From assembly GCF_023734135.1 (NCBI RefSeq), contig NZ_AP025730.1, positions 2,728,001 through 2,792,000 on the forward strand: 64,000 nucleotides of DNA, in the 5' to 3' direction. Of this stretch, positions 7,655 through 16,442 are shown piece by piece. Numbering within the stretch: the stretch's first letter is position 1; every line of letters starts with the position of its first letter. Below the pieces are notes generated by a model that saw nothing but the letters and a program-made list of their open reading frames with translations, ran no database searches and was not told the origin of the DNA. This DNA is from Sphaerotilus microaerophilus (GTDB lineage: Bacteria; Pseudomonadota; Gammaproteobacteria; Burkholderiales; Burkholderiaceae_C). A program made the position numbers and the translations under genes.

Positions 7655-8713
7655 TCAGTAGGCCAGCAGCGAGCGGGCGGCCGCCTGGAGGCTGGCAGGG
7701 GAGGCGTCCGGCAGCGCCAGCGTTCCGGCCTGGGCCAGGCCGCTGAAGTGCTGGTGCAGCGACCGCTCGTAGCCCGGGTCGTAGTGGCGCTGCATCAGTT
7801 CGGCGAAGACCTGTGCCACCGCGCCGGCACGGGCGGCGGCCTGCCACGCCTGCACCTGCTCACGCCCGCGCAGCTCGATCAGGTTCTCCAGCAGGGTGCA
7901 GAGCCGCTCGGGGTCGTCGCGCAGGAAGGCGTAGTCCTCCAGCAGCAGCTGCACGCGTGCGTCGTCGGGCAGTTGCAGCATCAGGCAGTGGCCGTGCTTG
8001 CGCATGCGCTCGATCAGCGCGGCGGGGACCCACAGGCGGCCGATGCGCAGGCTCTCGCTTTCCACGAAGACGGGCCGCGCGGGGTCCAAGCGGCGCAGCC
8101 GGTCCCAGATGCGCGTGTCCAGCGCCTTCTGGCTGGGCTGGGGCTGGTTGGGCAGCTCGCCGAGGACCGAGCCGCGGTGGGCGGCCAGCTCCTCCAGGTC
8201 GAGCACCTGGGCGCCCTCGGCGGCCAGGGCGTGCAGCAGGCGGGTCTTGCCGCAGCCGGTCTTGCCGCAGACGACGCGCCAGTCGAAGCGCGCGGGCCAC
8301 TGCAGCAGGTCCTCGCGCACCCCGGTGCGGAAGGCCTTGAAGCCGCCTTCGACCAGGTGGGTGCGAAAGCCGATGCGTTCGAGGAACCAGGCCAGCGTGC
8401 CGGAGCGGTCCCCACCGCGCCAGCAGTAGACCAGCGGGCGCCATTCGCGTGGCAGCGGGCGCACCCAGTCGTCGATGTGCCGGGCGACGTTGCGGGCCAC
8501 GAGGGCGGCGCCCACCTTGCGCGCCTCGAAGGCGTTGACCTGCTTGTAGAGCGTGCCGACGATGCGGCGCTCCTCATCGTCCAGCACCGGCCAGTTCACT
8601 GCGCCGGGCAGGTGATCCTCGGCGAACTCCCCGGGCGAGCGGGCGTCGATGATGGCGTCGAAGGCGGACAGGTCGGCCGCGGCCTGGGTGGCGGGAATGC
8701 GGTGCAGGGACAT
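7655..8713 (-). CDS. mnmH: tRNA 2-selenouridine/geranyl-2-thiouridine synthase
   Basis: MnmH (SelU, YbbB) converts the 2-thiouridine at wobble position 34 of certain tRNAs to 2-selenouridine through a geranylated intermediate. The 352-residue protein has the expected two parts. An N-terminal rhodanese domain carries the catalytic cysteine at residue 97 (YCWRGGDRSG), the same position as in E. coli. A C-terminal P-loop domain carries a Walker A motif (CGKTGCGKT, about 149-157). Length is close to the E. coli enzyme. No selD is visible in the window. There is no strong ribosome site, but the ATG at 8713 gives the usual N-terminus. Confidence 0.93.
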   Translation of the reverse strand: MSLHRIPATQAAADLSAFDAIIDARSPGEFAEDHLPGAVNWPVLDDEERRIVGTLYKQVNAFEARKVGAALVARNVARHIDDWVRPLPREWRPLVYCWRGGDRSGTLAWFLERIGFRTHLVEGGFKAFRTGVREDLLQWPARFDWRVVCGKTGCGKTRLLHALAAEGAQVLDLEELAAHRGSVLGELPNQPQPSQKALDTRIWDRLRRLDPARPVFVESESLRIGRLWVPAALIERMRKHGHCLMLQLPDDARVQLLLEDYAFLRDDPERLCTLLENLIELRGREQVQAWQAAARAGAVAQVFAELMQRHYDPGYERSLHQHFSGLAQAGTLALPDASPASLQAAARSLLAY

Positions 8714-8774
8714 GCCGCGATTGTCACCGTGCCGCAGCCTGGGCGCTGGCGGGACGGGGCGCAGGTGTCGGTGG

Positions 8775-9191
8775 TCAGGCCGCGGGCAGGCCGGCGGCCG
8801 GTGCGCGGCCCTGCAGGGCCTGGCGTGCGATCAGCAGGTCGAGCGCTTCGCAGACGTCGCTCATGCGCCCGCTGATCAGGGTGCGCTGGCCGTCGCAGGG
8901 ATCGACGGTGCAGCGTGCGCCGCCCTGCGGTGGCCGGCCATTGCGGCGCACGACGGCCGCGCTCACCGGTATCGGCCGCGCGGCCGCGGGACGCAGGAGC
9001 GCCGGACGGAGGGTGGCGGCCGCCCGTGCCGTGCCGGGCTCCGCCTCGGCCAATCGTGCCGACGACGCAGGCTGCGCTGGCGGTGCAGCACCCGGGCCCG
9101 CCGCGGCCTCGTCCACACCGAAGCGGCGCAGCCGATGGATCAGGCGCGTGCCCAGTTGGCGGGTCAGGCGGGTGGCCAGGGAGTCGGTCAT
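8775..9191 (-). CDS. Hypothetical protein
   Basis: A 138-residue protein not recognised as any family. The ATG at 9191 is preceded by GGAG at good spacing. The N-terminal part is basic and amphipathic (RLTRQLGTRLIHRLRRFGV), followed by an Ala/Pro/Arg-rich low-complexity middle (about 30-80). A short conserved-looking end contains two cysteines (GARCTVDPCDGQRTL) and a helix (SDVCEALDLLIARQAL). No membrane segment or signal peptide. It lies between mnmH and the helix-hairpin-helix gene on the same strand. Confidence 0.6.
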   Translation of the reverse strand: MTDSLATRLTRQLGTRLIHRLRRFGVDEAAAGPGAAPPAQPASSARLAEAEPGTARAAATLRPALLRPAAARPIPVSAAVVRRNGRPPQGGARCTVDPCDGQRTLISGRMSDVCEALDLLIARQALQGRAPAAGLPAA

Positions 9192-9238
9192 CGTGGTGCT
9201 CCATCCGTGAGTCGCTGAGCGTCAGCGGGATGACGGAT

Positions 9239-9586
9239 TCATCGGCCCGTCCGGCGCGGGCTGAACCACGCAAGTGCGGGGGGTGTCGCCGGGTGGGCTT
9301 TGCGCGCTTCGGTGTAGCGCCACCACGGGCGGGACTCGGCGCCCCGCAGGAAGTCGATCGCGGCCATGAAGGTGTCGAGCACGCAGGGGTCCTGGCGCTG
9401 CCCGGTGGCGTCGCACAGCCGCGTGTACAGCTGGTGGGCGTCCTGCTGGGCCAGTTCCTGTGGCAGCCCGATACCCAGGCGGCGCAGGTCGGCGGCCATG
9501 GCCGGGCCGATGTTGGGAATCTGCTCCAGCCGCGCGCAGTTGGCGGCACAGGCAGCCTTGCCCGAGGCCTTGCGCAGTACACGCAT
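9239..9586 (-). CDS. Cdd1-type helix-hairpin-helix protein
   Basis: A 115-residue protein with AGGAG upstream of its ATG. The core, IPNIGPAMAADLRRLGI, is a helix-hairpin-helix element, and the following LYTRLCDATGQRQDPCVLDTFMAAIDFL with PWWRYTEARKAH matches the small Cdd1 family ('pathogenicity locus' proteins). That family is expected to bind DNA non-specifically, and its function is unknown. Two cysteines near the N-terminus (AACAANCARL) may be structural. It lies next to lexA on the same strand with a 70-bp gap, but no SOS box is visible in front of it. Confidence 0.75.
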   Translation of the reverse strand: MRVLRKASGKAACAANCARLEQIPNIGPAMAADLRRLGIGLPQELAQQDAHQLYTRLCDATGQRQDPCVLDTFMAAIDFLRGAESRPWWRYTEARKAHPATPPALAWFSPRRTGR

Positions 9587-9656
9587 GCCTGTCTCCTCTT
9601 GTGTGGAAGCCTGGAACGGGTCCGCGGGCGGTTCGAATGCCGCGGCCCCCCGCCGG

Positions 9657-10358
9657 TCACATCAGCATGGTGTTGCGGATGAGCCCGACCGCAATGCCCT
9701 CGACCTGGAAGCCCACCGTCTCGGGGCCGACGTGGATGATCTCGAAGTCCGGGTTCTCGGGGATCAGCTCGATGCCGCCCTTGCCGCGGCGAAAGCGCTT
9801 GACTGTCACGTCATCGCCCAGGCGGGCCACGACGACCTGGCCGTTCTTGGCATCGCTGGCGCGCTGGACCGCCAGCAGGTCGCCGTCGAGGATGCCCGCA
9901 TCGCGCATGCTCATGCCGCGCACCTTCAGCAGGTAATCGGGCTTGCGCGGGAAGAGGTGCGCCTCGACGACATAGCTCCGGTCAACATGCTCCTGCGCCA
10001 GGATCGGGCTGCCGGCGGCCACCCGCCCGACCAGTGGCAGGGTGAGCTGGGCGAGCGAGGGCAGCGGCAGGCTGAACTGGTGGCCGTGGCCGGCGCGGCG
10101 CGAAGCGTCGATCGAGCGCAGCGTCTCGGCGCGCAGCCGGATGCCGCGCGAGATGCCGCCCACCAGCTCGATCACGCCCTTGCGTGCCAGCGCCTGCAGG
10201 TGCTCCTCGGCGGCGTTGGCGGAGCGAAAGCCCAGCTCGGCGGCGATCTCCGCCCGGGTGGGCGGCACGCCGGAGCGCTCGATGGTGCTCTCGATCAGTT
10301 CCAGGATCTGCTGCTGCCTGGCCGTGAGCTTGGGGCTGTTTTCCACGGAACCTCGCAT
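9657..10358 (-). CDS. lexA: LexA repressor (SOS response regulator)
   Basis: A 233-residue LexA. The N-terminal winged helix ([41 protein letters not shown]) recognises SOS boxes. The C-terminal S24-type domain holds the self-cleavage bond Ala115-Gly116, the catalytic Ser150 ([13 protein letters not shown]) and Lys187 (DVTVKRF). When RecA filaments form on damaged DNA, LexA cleaves itself and the SOS genes are derepressed. The frame remains open far upstream because it lies antisense to the asparaginase gene, but the ATG at 10358 is the natural start. Two SOS boxes overlap its promoter, so it should regulate itself. Confidence 0.95.
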   Translation of the reverse strand: MRGSVENSPKLTARQQQILELIESTIERSGVPPTRAEIAAELGFRSANAAEEHLQALARKGVIELVGGISRGIRLRAETLRSIDASRRAGHGHQFSLPLPSLAQLTLPLVGRVAAGSPILAQEHVDRSYVVEAHLFPRKPDYLLKVRGMSMRDAGILDGDLLAVQRASDAKNGQVVVARLGDDVTVKRFRRGKGGIELIPENPDFEIIHVGPETVGFQVEGIAVGLIRNTMLM

Positions 10359-10454
10359 GCGCCCGTTGCGCAATGGGTGAAAGCTTTGTCCGCGACACCG
10401 GTCGTGGCATGGCAGGATGACTGAACGGCGCAGCATCGCTGCTGTAGGGCCGGT

Positions 10455-10489
10455 CTGTGATTGCATCCAGTGACTGTATTTTTGTCCAG
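10455..10489 (-). promoter_or_regulatory. lexA promoter with two tandem SOS (LexA) boxes
   Basis: Two matches to the LexA core CTG-N10-CAG lie 3 bp apart: CTGTGATTGCATCCAG at 10455-10470 and CTGTATTTTTGTCCAG at 10474-10489. On the minus strand they cover a plausible sigma70 promoter for lexA: TGGACA (10488-10483), a 17-bp spacer, TGCAAT (10465-10460). The second box ends only about 10 bp before the asparaginase start on the other strand, so LexA may also affect that gene. Confidence 0.8.
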
Positions 10490-10499
10490 TTCCACAAGA

Positions 10500-11528
10500 A
10501 TGACAAGCATGACTTCCAGGACAGCGGCGTTGACCGGCGGTGACGCAAGCGCAAGCGGGTTGCCGCGGCGGGTGGTGGTGCTGGGCACCGGCGGCACCAT
10601 CGCCGGCACCTCGGCCCGGCCCGGGGACCACGTGGGCTACACCGCGGCCCAGCGCGGTATCGAGGAGCTGCTCGGCTCTCTGGGGCCGCCCCTGGGTGTC
10701 GAGCGATCGGCCAGCCTGGCGCTCGAAGCCGAGCAGGTGGCGCAGATCGACAGCAAGGACATGAGCCACGCGGTGTGGCGGCGCCTTGCCGAGCGTGCCG
10801 CGTGGCACCTGGCGCGCCCGGATGTGGTGGGGGTCGTCGTGACGCACGGCACCGACACCCTGGAGGAAACGGCCTACCTGCTGCACCGCGTGCTGGCACC
10901 GGACAAGCCGCTCGTGCTGACGGCGGCGATGCGCCCGGCCGATGCGCTGATGCCCGACGGGCCACAGAACCTGTTGGACGCCATCACCGTGGGAGTGCAG
11001 GGCGCCTCGGCCGGTCTGGGCGGCGTGCTCCTGGCGATGTCGGGGCGCGTCTGGGCCGCCGCCGAAGTTCGCAAGGTGCACCCGTACCGGCTGGATGCCT
11101 TCGACGCCGGGGATGCCGGGCCGCTGGCGCACATCGAGCAGGGCGCGCTGCGGCGGCTGCGGACCTGGCCGGCGGCCGGCGGACCGGCTGCGCTGGGCCT
11201 GCAGGTGCTGGCCGCCGACATCTGGCCCGAGGTTCAGATTGTCACCAGCCACGCCGGGGCCGACGGGCGCATCGTCGAGCTGCTGCTTGATGCCGGTGTG
11301 CAAGGGCTGGTGGTGGCCTGCACTGGCAACGGCAGCATCCACCAGGCGCTGCTGGCCGAGCTGCTGCGGGCCCAGCAACGGGGGGTGCTGGTCCTGCGTG
11401 CGCTGCGACAGGGCAGTGGCTGCATCGTGCCCGGCGGTGCCTCGGTGCTGGCCGATGCAGGCTCGCTCACGCCGTCGCAGGCCCGCGTCGAGCTGCTGCT
11501 GCGGCTGCTGGCCCACCAGCCAGGTTGA
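10500..11528 (+). CDS. L-asparaginase
   Basis: Hydrolyses L-asparagine to aspartate and ammonia. The two threonine signatures of the asparaginase/glutaminase family are present: [11 protein letters not shown] near residue 25 (nucleophile region) and [17 protein letters not shown] near residue 110 (second Thr-Asp pair). The C-terminal [17 protein letters not shown] also fits. The protein is about 342 residues. There are two close ATG starts, at 10500 and 10509. I use the first, and upstream TTG/other starts would run into the SOS boxes. No signal peptide is obvious, which favours the cytoplasmic form. It is divergent from lexA. Because one LexA box sits just in front of the start, SOS influence is possible but unproven. 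Confidence 0.88.
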   Translation: MTSMTSRTAALTGGDASASGLPRRVVVLGTGGTIAGTSARPGDHVGYTAAQRGIEELLGSLGPPLGVERSASLALEAEQVAQIDSKDMSHAVWRRLAERAAWHLARPDVVGVVVTHGTDTLEETAYLLHRVLAPDKPLVLTAAMRPADALMPDGPQNLLDAITVGVQGASAGLGGVLLAMSGRVWAAAEVRKVHPYRLDAFDAGDAGPLAHIEQGALRRLRTWPAAGGPAALGLQVLAADIWPEVQIVTSHAGADGRIVELLLDAGVQGLVVACTGNGSIHQALLAELLRAQQRGVLVLRALRQGSGCIVPGGASVLADAGSLTPSQARVELLLRLLAHQPG

Positions 11529-11598
11529 TCCCCCTTCGGTCTGCCCGCAGCGGGATCGGCGGGCCTTCGGCCATCCCCTCGGCTATGATTTCTGGCTG

Positions 11599-11683
11599 GC
11601 TCCGATGGCGGAATCGGTATACGCAACGGACTTAAAATCCGTCGCCGCAAGGCTTGCGGGTTCAACTCCCGCTCGGAGCACCA
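11599..11683 (+). tRNA. tRNA-Leu (anticodon TAA)
   Basis: An 85-nt class II tRNA with acceptor stem GCTCCGA/TCGGAGC, an encoded CCA end (11681-11683), an anticodon loop CTTAAAA (11631-11637) giving anticodon TAA, a long variable arm and a GGTTCAACTCC T-arm. Reads UUA codons, which should be very rare in a genome of this composition. Confidence 0.95.
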
Positions 11684-11743
11684 GTCGTGTCGCAGTGACC
11701 CCACCACTGCACTGCCAACCCGTTGGGTTTTTCAGGAGGTCGC

Positions 11744-12265
11744 ATGCCGATCACGATGACCAGTGCCAGCCTGCCGATCTTCCGAACGGCGCTATCCAAC
11801 CTATACCACTGCCTGGTCAAGGCGAGCGACAACGCGCGCCGGCGGGGATTCGATCCCGACGTGTTTGTCGCGATGCGCCTGGCCCCTGACATGCTCCCGT
11901 TTGCCTCGCAGGTGCGCATCGCCTGCGATGCGGCCAAGTACGGCGCGGCCCGGCTGGGCGGGCTGCAGGCGCCGCGGCACGAGGACAACGAGACCACGCT
12001 GGACCAGCTCAAGGCGCGCATTGCCAGCACGCTGGACTGGCTGGCTTCGGTGCCCGACGGGGCGATCGATGGCAGCGAGGAGCGCGACATCACCTTTCCG
12101 GTGGGCCGCGACGGCACCACGCGCACGATGAAGGGCGAGGCCTACCTCAAGCACTGGGCGCTGCCCAACGTGTTCTTTCATGTCACCACGGCCTACGCGC
12201 TGCTGCGCCACGCCGGGGTGGACCTGGGCAAGGCCGACTACCTGGTGGGCGACGAGGCACCCTGA
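11744..12265 (+). CDS. DUF1993 family protein
   Basis: A 173-residue soluble protein of the DUF1993 family, a helical group distantly like DinB-type four-helix bundles, with unknown function. It starts at the ATG at 11744 behind a perfect AGGAGG (11734-11739). Typical segments are the N-terminal PIFRTALSNLYHCLVKASD, the middle LAPDMLPFASQVRIACDAAKYGAARL, and the C-terminal LPNVFFHVTTAYALLRHAGVDLGKADYL. No signal peptide or membrane helix. It begins 60 bp after the tRNA-Leu and may share its transcript. Confidence 0.85.
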   Translation: MPITMTSASLPIFRTALSNLYHCLVKASDNARRRGFDPDVFVAMRLAPDMLPFASQVRIACDAAKYGAARLGGLQAPRHEDNETTLDQLKARIASTLDWLASVPDGAIDGSEERDITFPVGRDGTTRTMKGEAYLKHWALPNVFFHVTTAYALLRHAGVDLGKADYLVGDEAP

Positions 12266-12427
12266 AGCGTTCTGTGGTGCCCTGAGTTGCCCCGAGAGGG
12301 CTTGGAGAAGTCTGTCAGCGGACTGTCTGCGGTGTCTGGCGCGCTTGGCAGGTGCCGGGGAGGGGAACCGGGTGCCGCCAGCCCTGACAATCGCAGTCCG
12401 CTCCGCTCTCGCCCAGGCGCCTTGCCG

Positions 12428-12931
12428 ATGACCACCCCTGCTGCTTCCTCTGCTTCCCCTGCCTCCTCCCGCCCGCCCCTGCCGATCCAGCGCCCGCAGG
12501 TGATCGTCTACACCGATGGCGCCTGCAAGGGCAACCCGGGTCCGGGCGGCTGGGGGGTGTGGCTGCGCAGCGGCGAGCACGCCAAGGAGCTCTGGGGCGG
12601 CGAGCGCCACACCACCAACAACCGCATGGAGATGACGGCCGTCATCGAGGCGCTGGCGAGCCTCAAGCGCAGCTGCGAGGTGGTGATCTACACCGACAGC
12701 TCTTACGTCAAGGACGGCATCACCAGCTGGATCCACGGCTGGAAGAAGCGCGGCTGGAAGACCGCCGATGGCAAGCCGGTCAAGAACGTCGAGCTCTGGC
12801 AGCGCATCGATGCGCTGGCGCAGCTGCACAAAATCGACTGGCGCTGGGTCAAGGGCCATGCCGGGGATCCCGGCAACGAAAAGGCCGACGAGCTGGCCAA
12901 CCGGGGCGTGTCCGAGGCGGGGGTTCGCTGA
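12428..12931 (+). CDS. rnhA: Ribonuclease HI
   Basis: Cleaves the RNA strand of RNA-DNA hybrids (R-loops, primer remnants). The 167-residue protein has all four metal-binding carboxylates: Asp30 (VYTDGAC), Glu68 (NNRMEMT), Asp90 (IYTDSSYV) and Asp154 (GNEKADELA). It also has the basic protrusion region [11 protein letters not shown], which binds the hybrid. A short Ala/Ser/Pro-rich extension of about 20 residues precedes the conserved core. The ATG at 12428 was chosen over a more upstream open frame because upstream residues resemble nothing in the family. Confidence 0.95.
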   Translation: MTTPAASSASPASSRPPLPIQRPQVIVYTDGACKGNPGPGGWGVWLRSGEHAKELWGGERHTTNNRMEMTAVIEALASLKRSCEVVIYTDSSYVKDGITSWIHGWKKRGWKTADGKPVKNVELWQRIDALAQLHKIDWRWVKGHAGDPGNEKADELANRGVSEAGVR

Positions 12932-12932
12932 G

Positions 12933-12966
12933 TTCGCGCGGCTGATCTCGCGGTAGATCGCGCGAA
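12933..12966 (+). terminator. Hairpin directly after rnhA
   Basis: TTCGCGC and GATCT (12933-12939, 12944-12948) pair with AGATC and GCGCGAA (12955-12959, 12960-12966), giving a long interrupted stem right behind the rnhA stop. There is no U-run, so it may act as a Rho-linked or mRNA 3'-end structure rather than a classical terminator. Confidence 0.45.
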
Positions 12967-13063
12967 GTCTTGTTGCGGATCGAATCGGAATGCATGGCGG
13001 ATCGGACAAAATGTCACGACCGAATCATCTGCTTCCGCTAGGAAGAGGAAAGGACCGCGTTTC

Positions 13064-13840
13064 ATGATGCCCCTGAAGTCCCTCGTTCGTGGCCTGGTGG
13101 CCACCCTTGCACTGGTTGGCGTGGCCGCCGGTGTGCAGGCCCGGCCGTTTGATGCCATCAAGAAGAGCGGCAAGATCGTCATTGCCACCGAAGGCCAGTT
13201 CGCGCCCTTCAACCACTACGAAGGCGCCAAGCTGACCGGCTTCGAGGTCGAGGTGGCCGAGGCGGTGGCCGCCAAGCTGGGTGTGAAGCCCGAGTGGAAG
13301 GCGCTGAGCTTCGACGCGCTGCTGACCGGCCTGGGCCAGGACCGCTGGGACCTGGTGATCGCCTCGCACGGCATCACCGACGAGCGCGCCAAGGCGGTGA
13401 CTTTCACCGAGCCGCACTACTGCTCGGGCGGCGTGATCATCGCCAAGAACCCGGCCATCAAGACCGCCAAGGACCTGGGTGGCAAGGTGATCGCGGTGCA
13501 GACCGGCACCAGCTACCAGGAAAACGTCAAGAAGGTCTCCGCGGTCAAGGAGATCAAGAACTTCCCGCAGGACACCGATGCGCGCTCCGCCCTGGCCAGC
13601 GGGCGGGTGGACGCCTGGGTGACCGACAAGTTCGTTGCCCTGAAGGCGCTCAAGAGCGGCCCGGATGCCGGCATGAAGATGGGTGACTTCCTCTTCATCG
13701 AGCGCATCGCCGCCGCCGTCGCCAAGGGCAACAGCAGCCTGGCGGGCGAGTTCAACAAGGGCCTGGCCGCGATCATGGCCGACGGCACCTACGCCAAGAT
13801 CTCCACCAAGTGGTTCGGCGAGGACATCCGCTGCAAGTGA
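13064..13840 (+). CDS. Polar amino-acid ABC transporter, periplasmic binding protein
   Basis: A 258-residue family-3 solute-binding protein. A signal peptide (about residues 1-26, ending VQA) is followed by the typical start of the mature protein (KKSGKIVIATEGQFAPFNHYE, LTGFEVEVAEAVAAKLG). Further family marks are SFDALLTGLGQDRWDLVIASHGITDERAKAVTFTEPHY and GTSYQENVKKV. It binds a polar amino acid in the periplasm and delivers it to the permease/ATPase encoded downstream (13975, 14775). The specific amino acid cannot be assigned. AGGAAAGGA lies upstream of the start. A second ATG follows immediately, so the true start could be 13067. Confidence 0.9.
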   Translation: MMPLKSLVRGLVATLALVGVAAGVQARPFDAIKKSGKIVIATEGQFAPFNHYEGAKLTGFEVEVAEAVAAKLGVKPEWKALSFDALLTGLGQDRWDLVIASHGITDERAKAVTFTEPHYCSGGVIIAKNPAIKTAKDLGGKVIAVQTGTSYQENVKKVSAVKEIKNFPQDTDARSALASGRVDAWVTDKFVALKALKSGPDAGMKMGDFLFIERIAAAVAKGNSSLAGEFNKGLAAIMADGTYAKISTKWFGEDIRCK

Positions 13841-13974
13841 TGTCGAACTGACGGCAGCCGCGCGCTGCCGATCTGGCTGACCCGGGCCGCCCCGCTGTGA
13901 AGCGCAGGCGGCCTGATTCCGGGTACCGATCCTTTGCGCCCGCCCCCCGAAGGCAGGCTTCCCAGCCCAGACGA

Positions 13975-14774
13975 ATGAGGCCCTGCGCCGTGGACCGATT
14001 CCTCTCCCTGTGGCCTGCCGGCTGGTCGCGCCAGCGCAAGAGCAGCGCCACCATGTTCACCGCCACGGTGGGCCTGCTGCTCATCCTCTGGCTGATCGCG
14101 ATCCCGCTGTCCTGGGCGCCGGCGCCCATCGGCAACCATGCCGAGCTGTTTGCCCAGGGCACCCGCGTGACGGTGGAGCTCACCGTCGTGGCCGGGCTGG
14201 CCGGCGTGGTGCTGGGGCTGCTGGCCGCGCTGGGCAAGACCTCGCGCCTGCCGCCGCTGCGCTGGCTGGCCGGGCTGTACATCTGGGTGATGCGCGGCAC
14301 GCCCCTGCTGGTGCAGGTGCTGGCGGTGTACTTCGCGCTGCCGGAGATCCACCCTGCCCTCAGCCTGGGTGAGTTCAGCGCGGCCTGCGTGGCGCTGGCG
14401 CTCAACGTTGGCGCCTACAACGCCGAGGCGATCCGCTCCGGCCTGCTCGCGGTGCCCAAGGGGCAGATCGAGGCCGCCAAGGCGCTGGGTCTGTCGAAGT
14501 GGCACACCTTCATCGACATCACCTTTCCGCAGGCCTTCAAGATCTCGCTGCCGCCGCTGGTCAACAACATCGTCGCGCTGCTGAAGGACTCGTCGCTGGC
14601 CTTCACCATCGGCGTGGTGGAGCTGACCAACGCCGGCTCGCAGGTCAAGAGCAGCACCTTCCAGGCGGTGCCAGTGTTCATCGCCACCGCGGTGATCTAC
14701 CTGCTGCTGACGACGGTGATGACGCAGATTTCCGACGCGGTGGAACGCCGCTTCGACGTGGAGGGCAAGCTCGG

Positions 14775-14778
<4 letters not shown>
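13975..14778 (+). CDS. Polar amino-acid ABC transporter, permease
   Basis: An inner-membrane permease of the His/Glu/Gln/Arg type (about 267 residues from the ATG at 13975). Five hydrophobic segments are visible, as is the EAA loop that contacts the ATPase ([20 protein letters not shown]). The conserved N-terminal region ([24 protein letters not shown]) and [15 protein letters not shown] complete the family pattern. The frame is open upstream to 13897, but that extension is arginine-rich and unlike a permease. A GTG at 13990 is another candidate start. It overlaps the ATPase gene by 4 bp (ATGA). Confidence 0.88.
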
Positions 14779-15530
<752 letters not shown>

Positions 15531-15542
15531 GGCGGCAGCGGC

Positions 15543-16442
15543 TCAGGCCGCTGCGCGCCCCCGTTCGCGCCACATCGGCAGCAACTGCACCGCCAGGATG
15601 CAGGCCAGGATCAGCGTGCAGCCTGCCCAGCCGGCGCTCGTCAGCCGGTCGCCCATCAGCAGGTAGCCGAACAGCGCGGCGAACACCGTTTCGGACGACA
15701 GGATGATGGCCGCGTCCGCTGCCGCGGTGTTGCGCTGGCCGATCACCTGGGCCGTGAAGCCGATGCCCACCGACACGATGCCGGTGTAGGCGATGTCGCG
15801 CGCTGCGGCCCACAGCGCACCGGCCGCGAGCGGCTCGGCGGCGCCCGCCCAAGCTGCCGACACCCCGCCACAGACCAGGAACTGGCCGCAGGCGACCAGG
15901 AAGGGCGCCGCCATGCGGTCCGCCACCCGACCGACGAAGAGCACATGCACCGCCCAGGGCAGCGCCGAGGCGATCACCCACAGGTCGCCGGTCTGCAATT
16001 GGACCTGGCCGGCGCCGGAGAGCATCCAGGTGCCGACCAGGCAGCCGATCGACGCCGGCCAGACCGAAGCGTGTGGCTGCCGGCCCAGCCACCACCAGGC
16101 CAGCAGCGGCACCAGCGGCACGTACAGCGCGGTCAGGAAGCCAGCGTTGGTCACCGTGGTGCCGATGATGCCGATCTGCTGCATCGCCGCGCCCAGCCAG
16201 AGCAGGGCGCCCAGGCCGGCGATCTGCGCGGCATCGCCCCGGTTGGGCGCCAACTGCCGCGCGCGCAGAAAACGCCATTCGCGCCAGGCAAAGGGCGCGA
16301 TGATCAGCGCACCGATCAGGAACCGCGCGCCAGTGAAGGTCATCGGTCCGACGTGCGCCATTGCAGTGCTCTGCGCCACGAAGGCCGAGCCCCAGATCAG
16401 CGCGACGACGGTCAGCAGGAAGTTGGCTTGAAAACGGGTCAT
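15543..16442 (-). CDS. EamA/DMT family transporter
   Basis: A 299-residue inner-membrane protein with ten predicted helices in two similar halves, typical of EamA-type drug/metabolite exporters (first half opens with LLTVVALIWGSAFVAQSTAM, second with DLWVIASALPWAVHVLFVGRVAD). The substrate is unknown. Its ATG at 16442 overlaps the stop of the upstream rlhA-type gene (ATGA), so the two are co-translated. It is convergent with the ABC ATPase gene, 12 bp apart. Confidence 0.88.
   Translation of the reverse strand: MTRFQANFLLTVVALIWGSAFVAQSTAMAHVGPMTFTGARFLIGALIIAPFAWREWRFLRARQLAPNRGDAAQIAGLGALLWLGAAMQQIGIIGTTVTNAGFLTALYVPLVPLLAWWWLGRQPHASVWPASIGCLVGTWMLSGAGQVQLQTGDLWVIASALPWAVHVLFVGRVADRMAAPFLVACGQFLVCGGVSAAWAGAAEPLAAGALWAAARDIAYTGIVSVGIGFTAQVIGQRNTAAADAAIILSSETVFAALFGYLLMGDRLTSAGWAGCTLILACILAVQLLPMWRERGRAAA

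Noticed and set aside
11599..11760. Integration site of a mobile element at the tRNA-Leu gene
   Set aside because: No integrase gene or direct repeat of the tRNA 3' end was found nearby. Ordinary genes follow.
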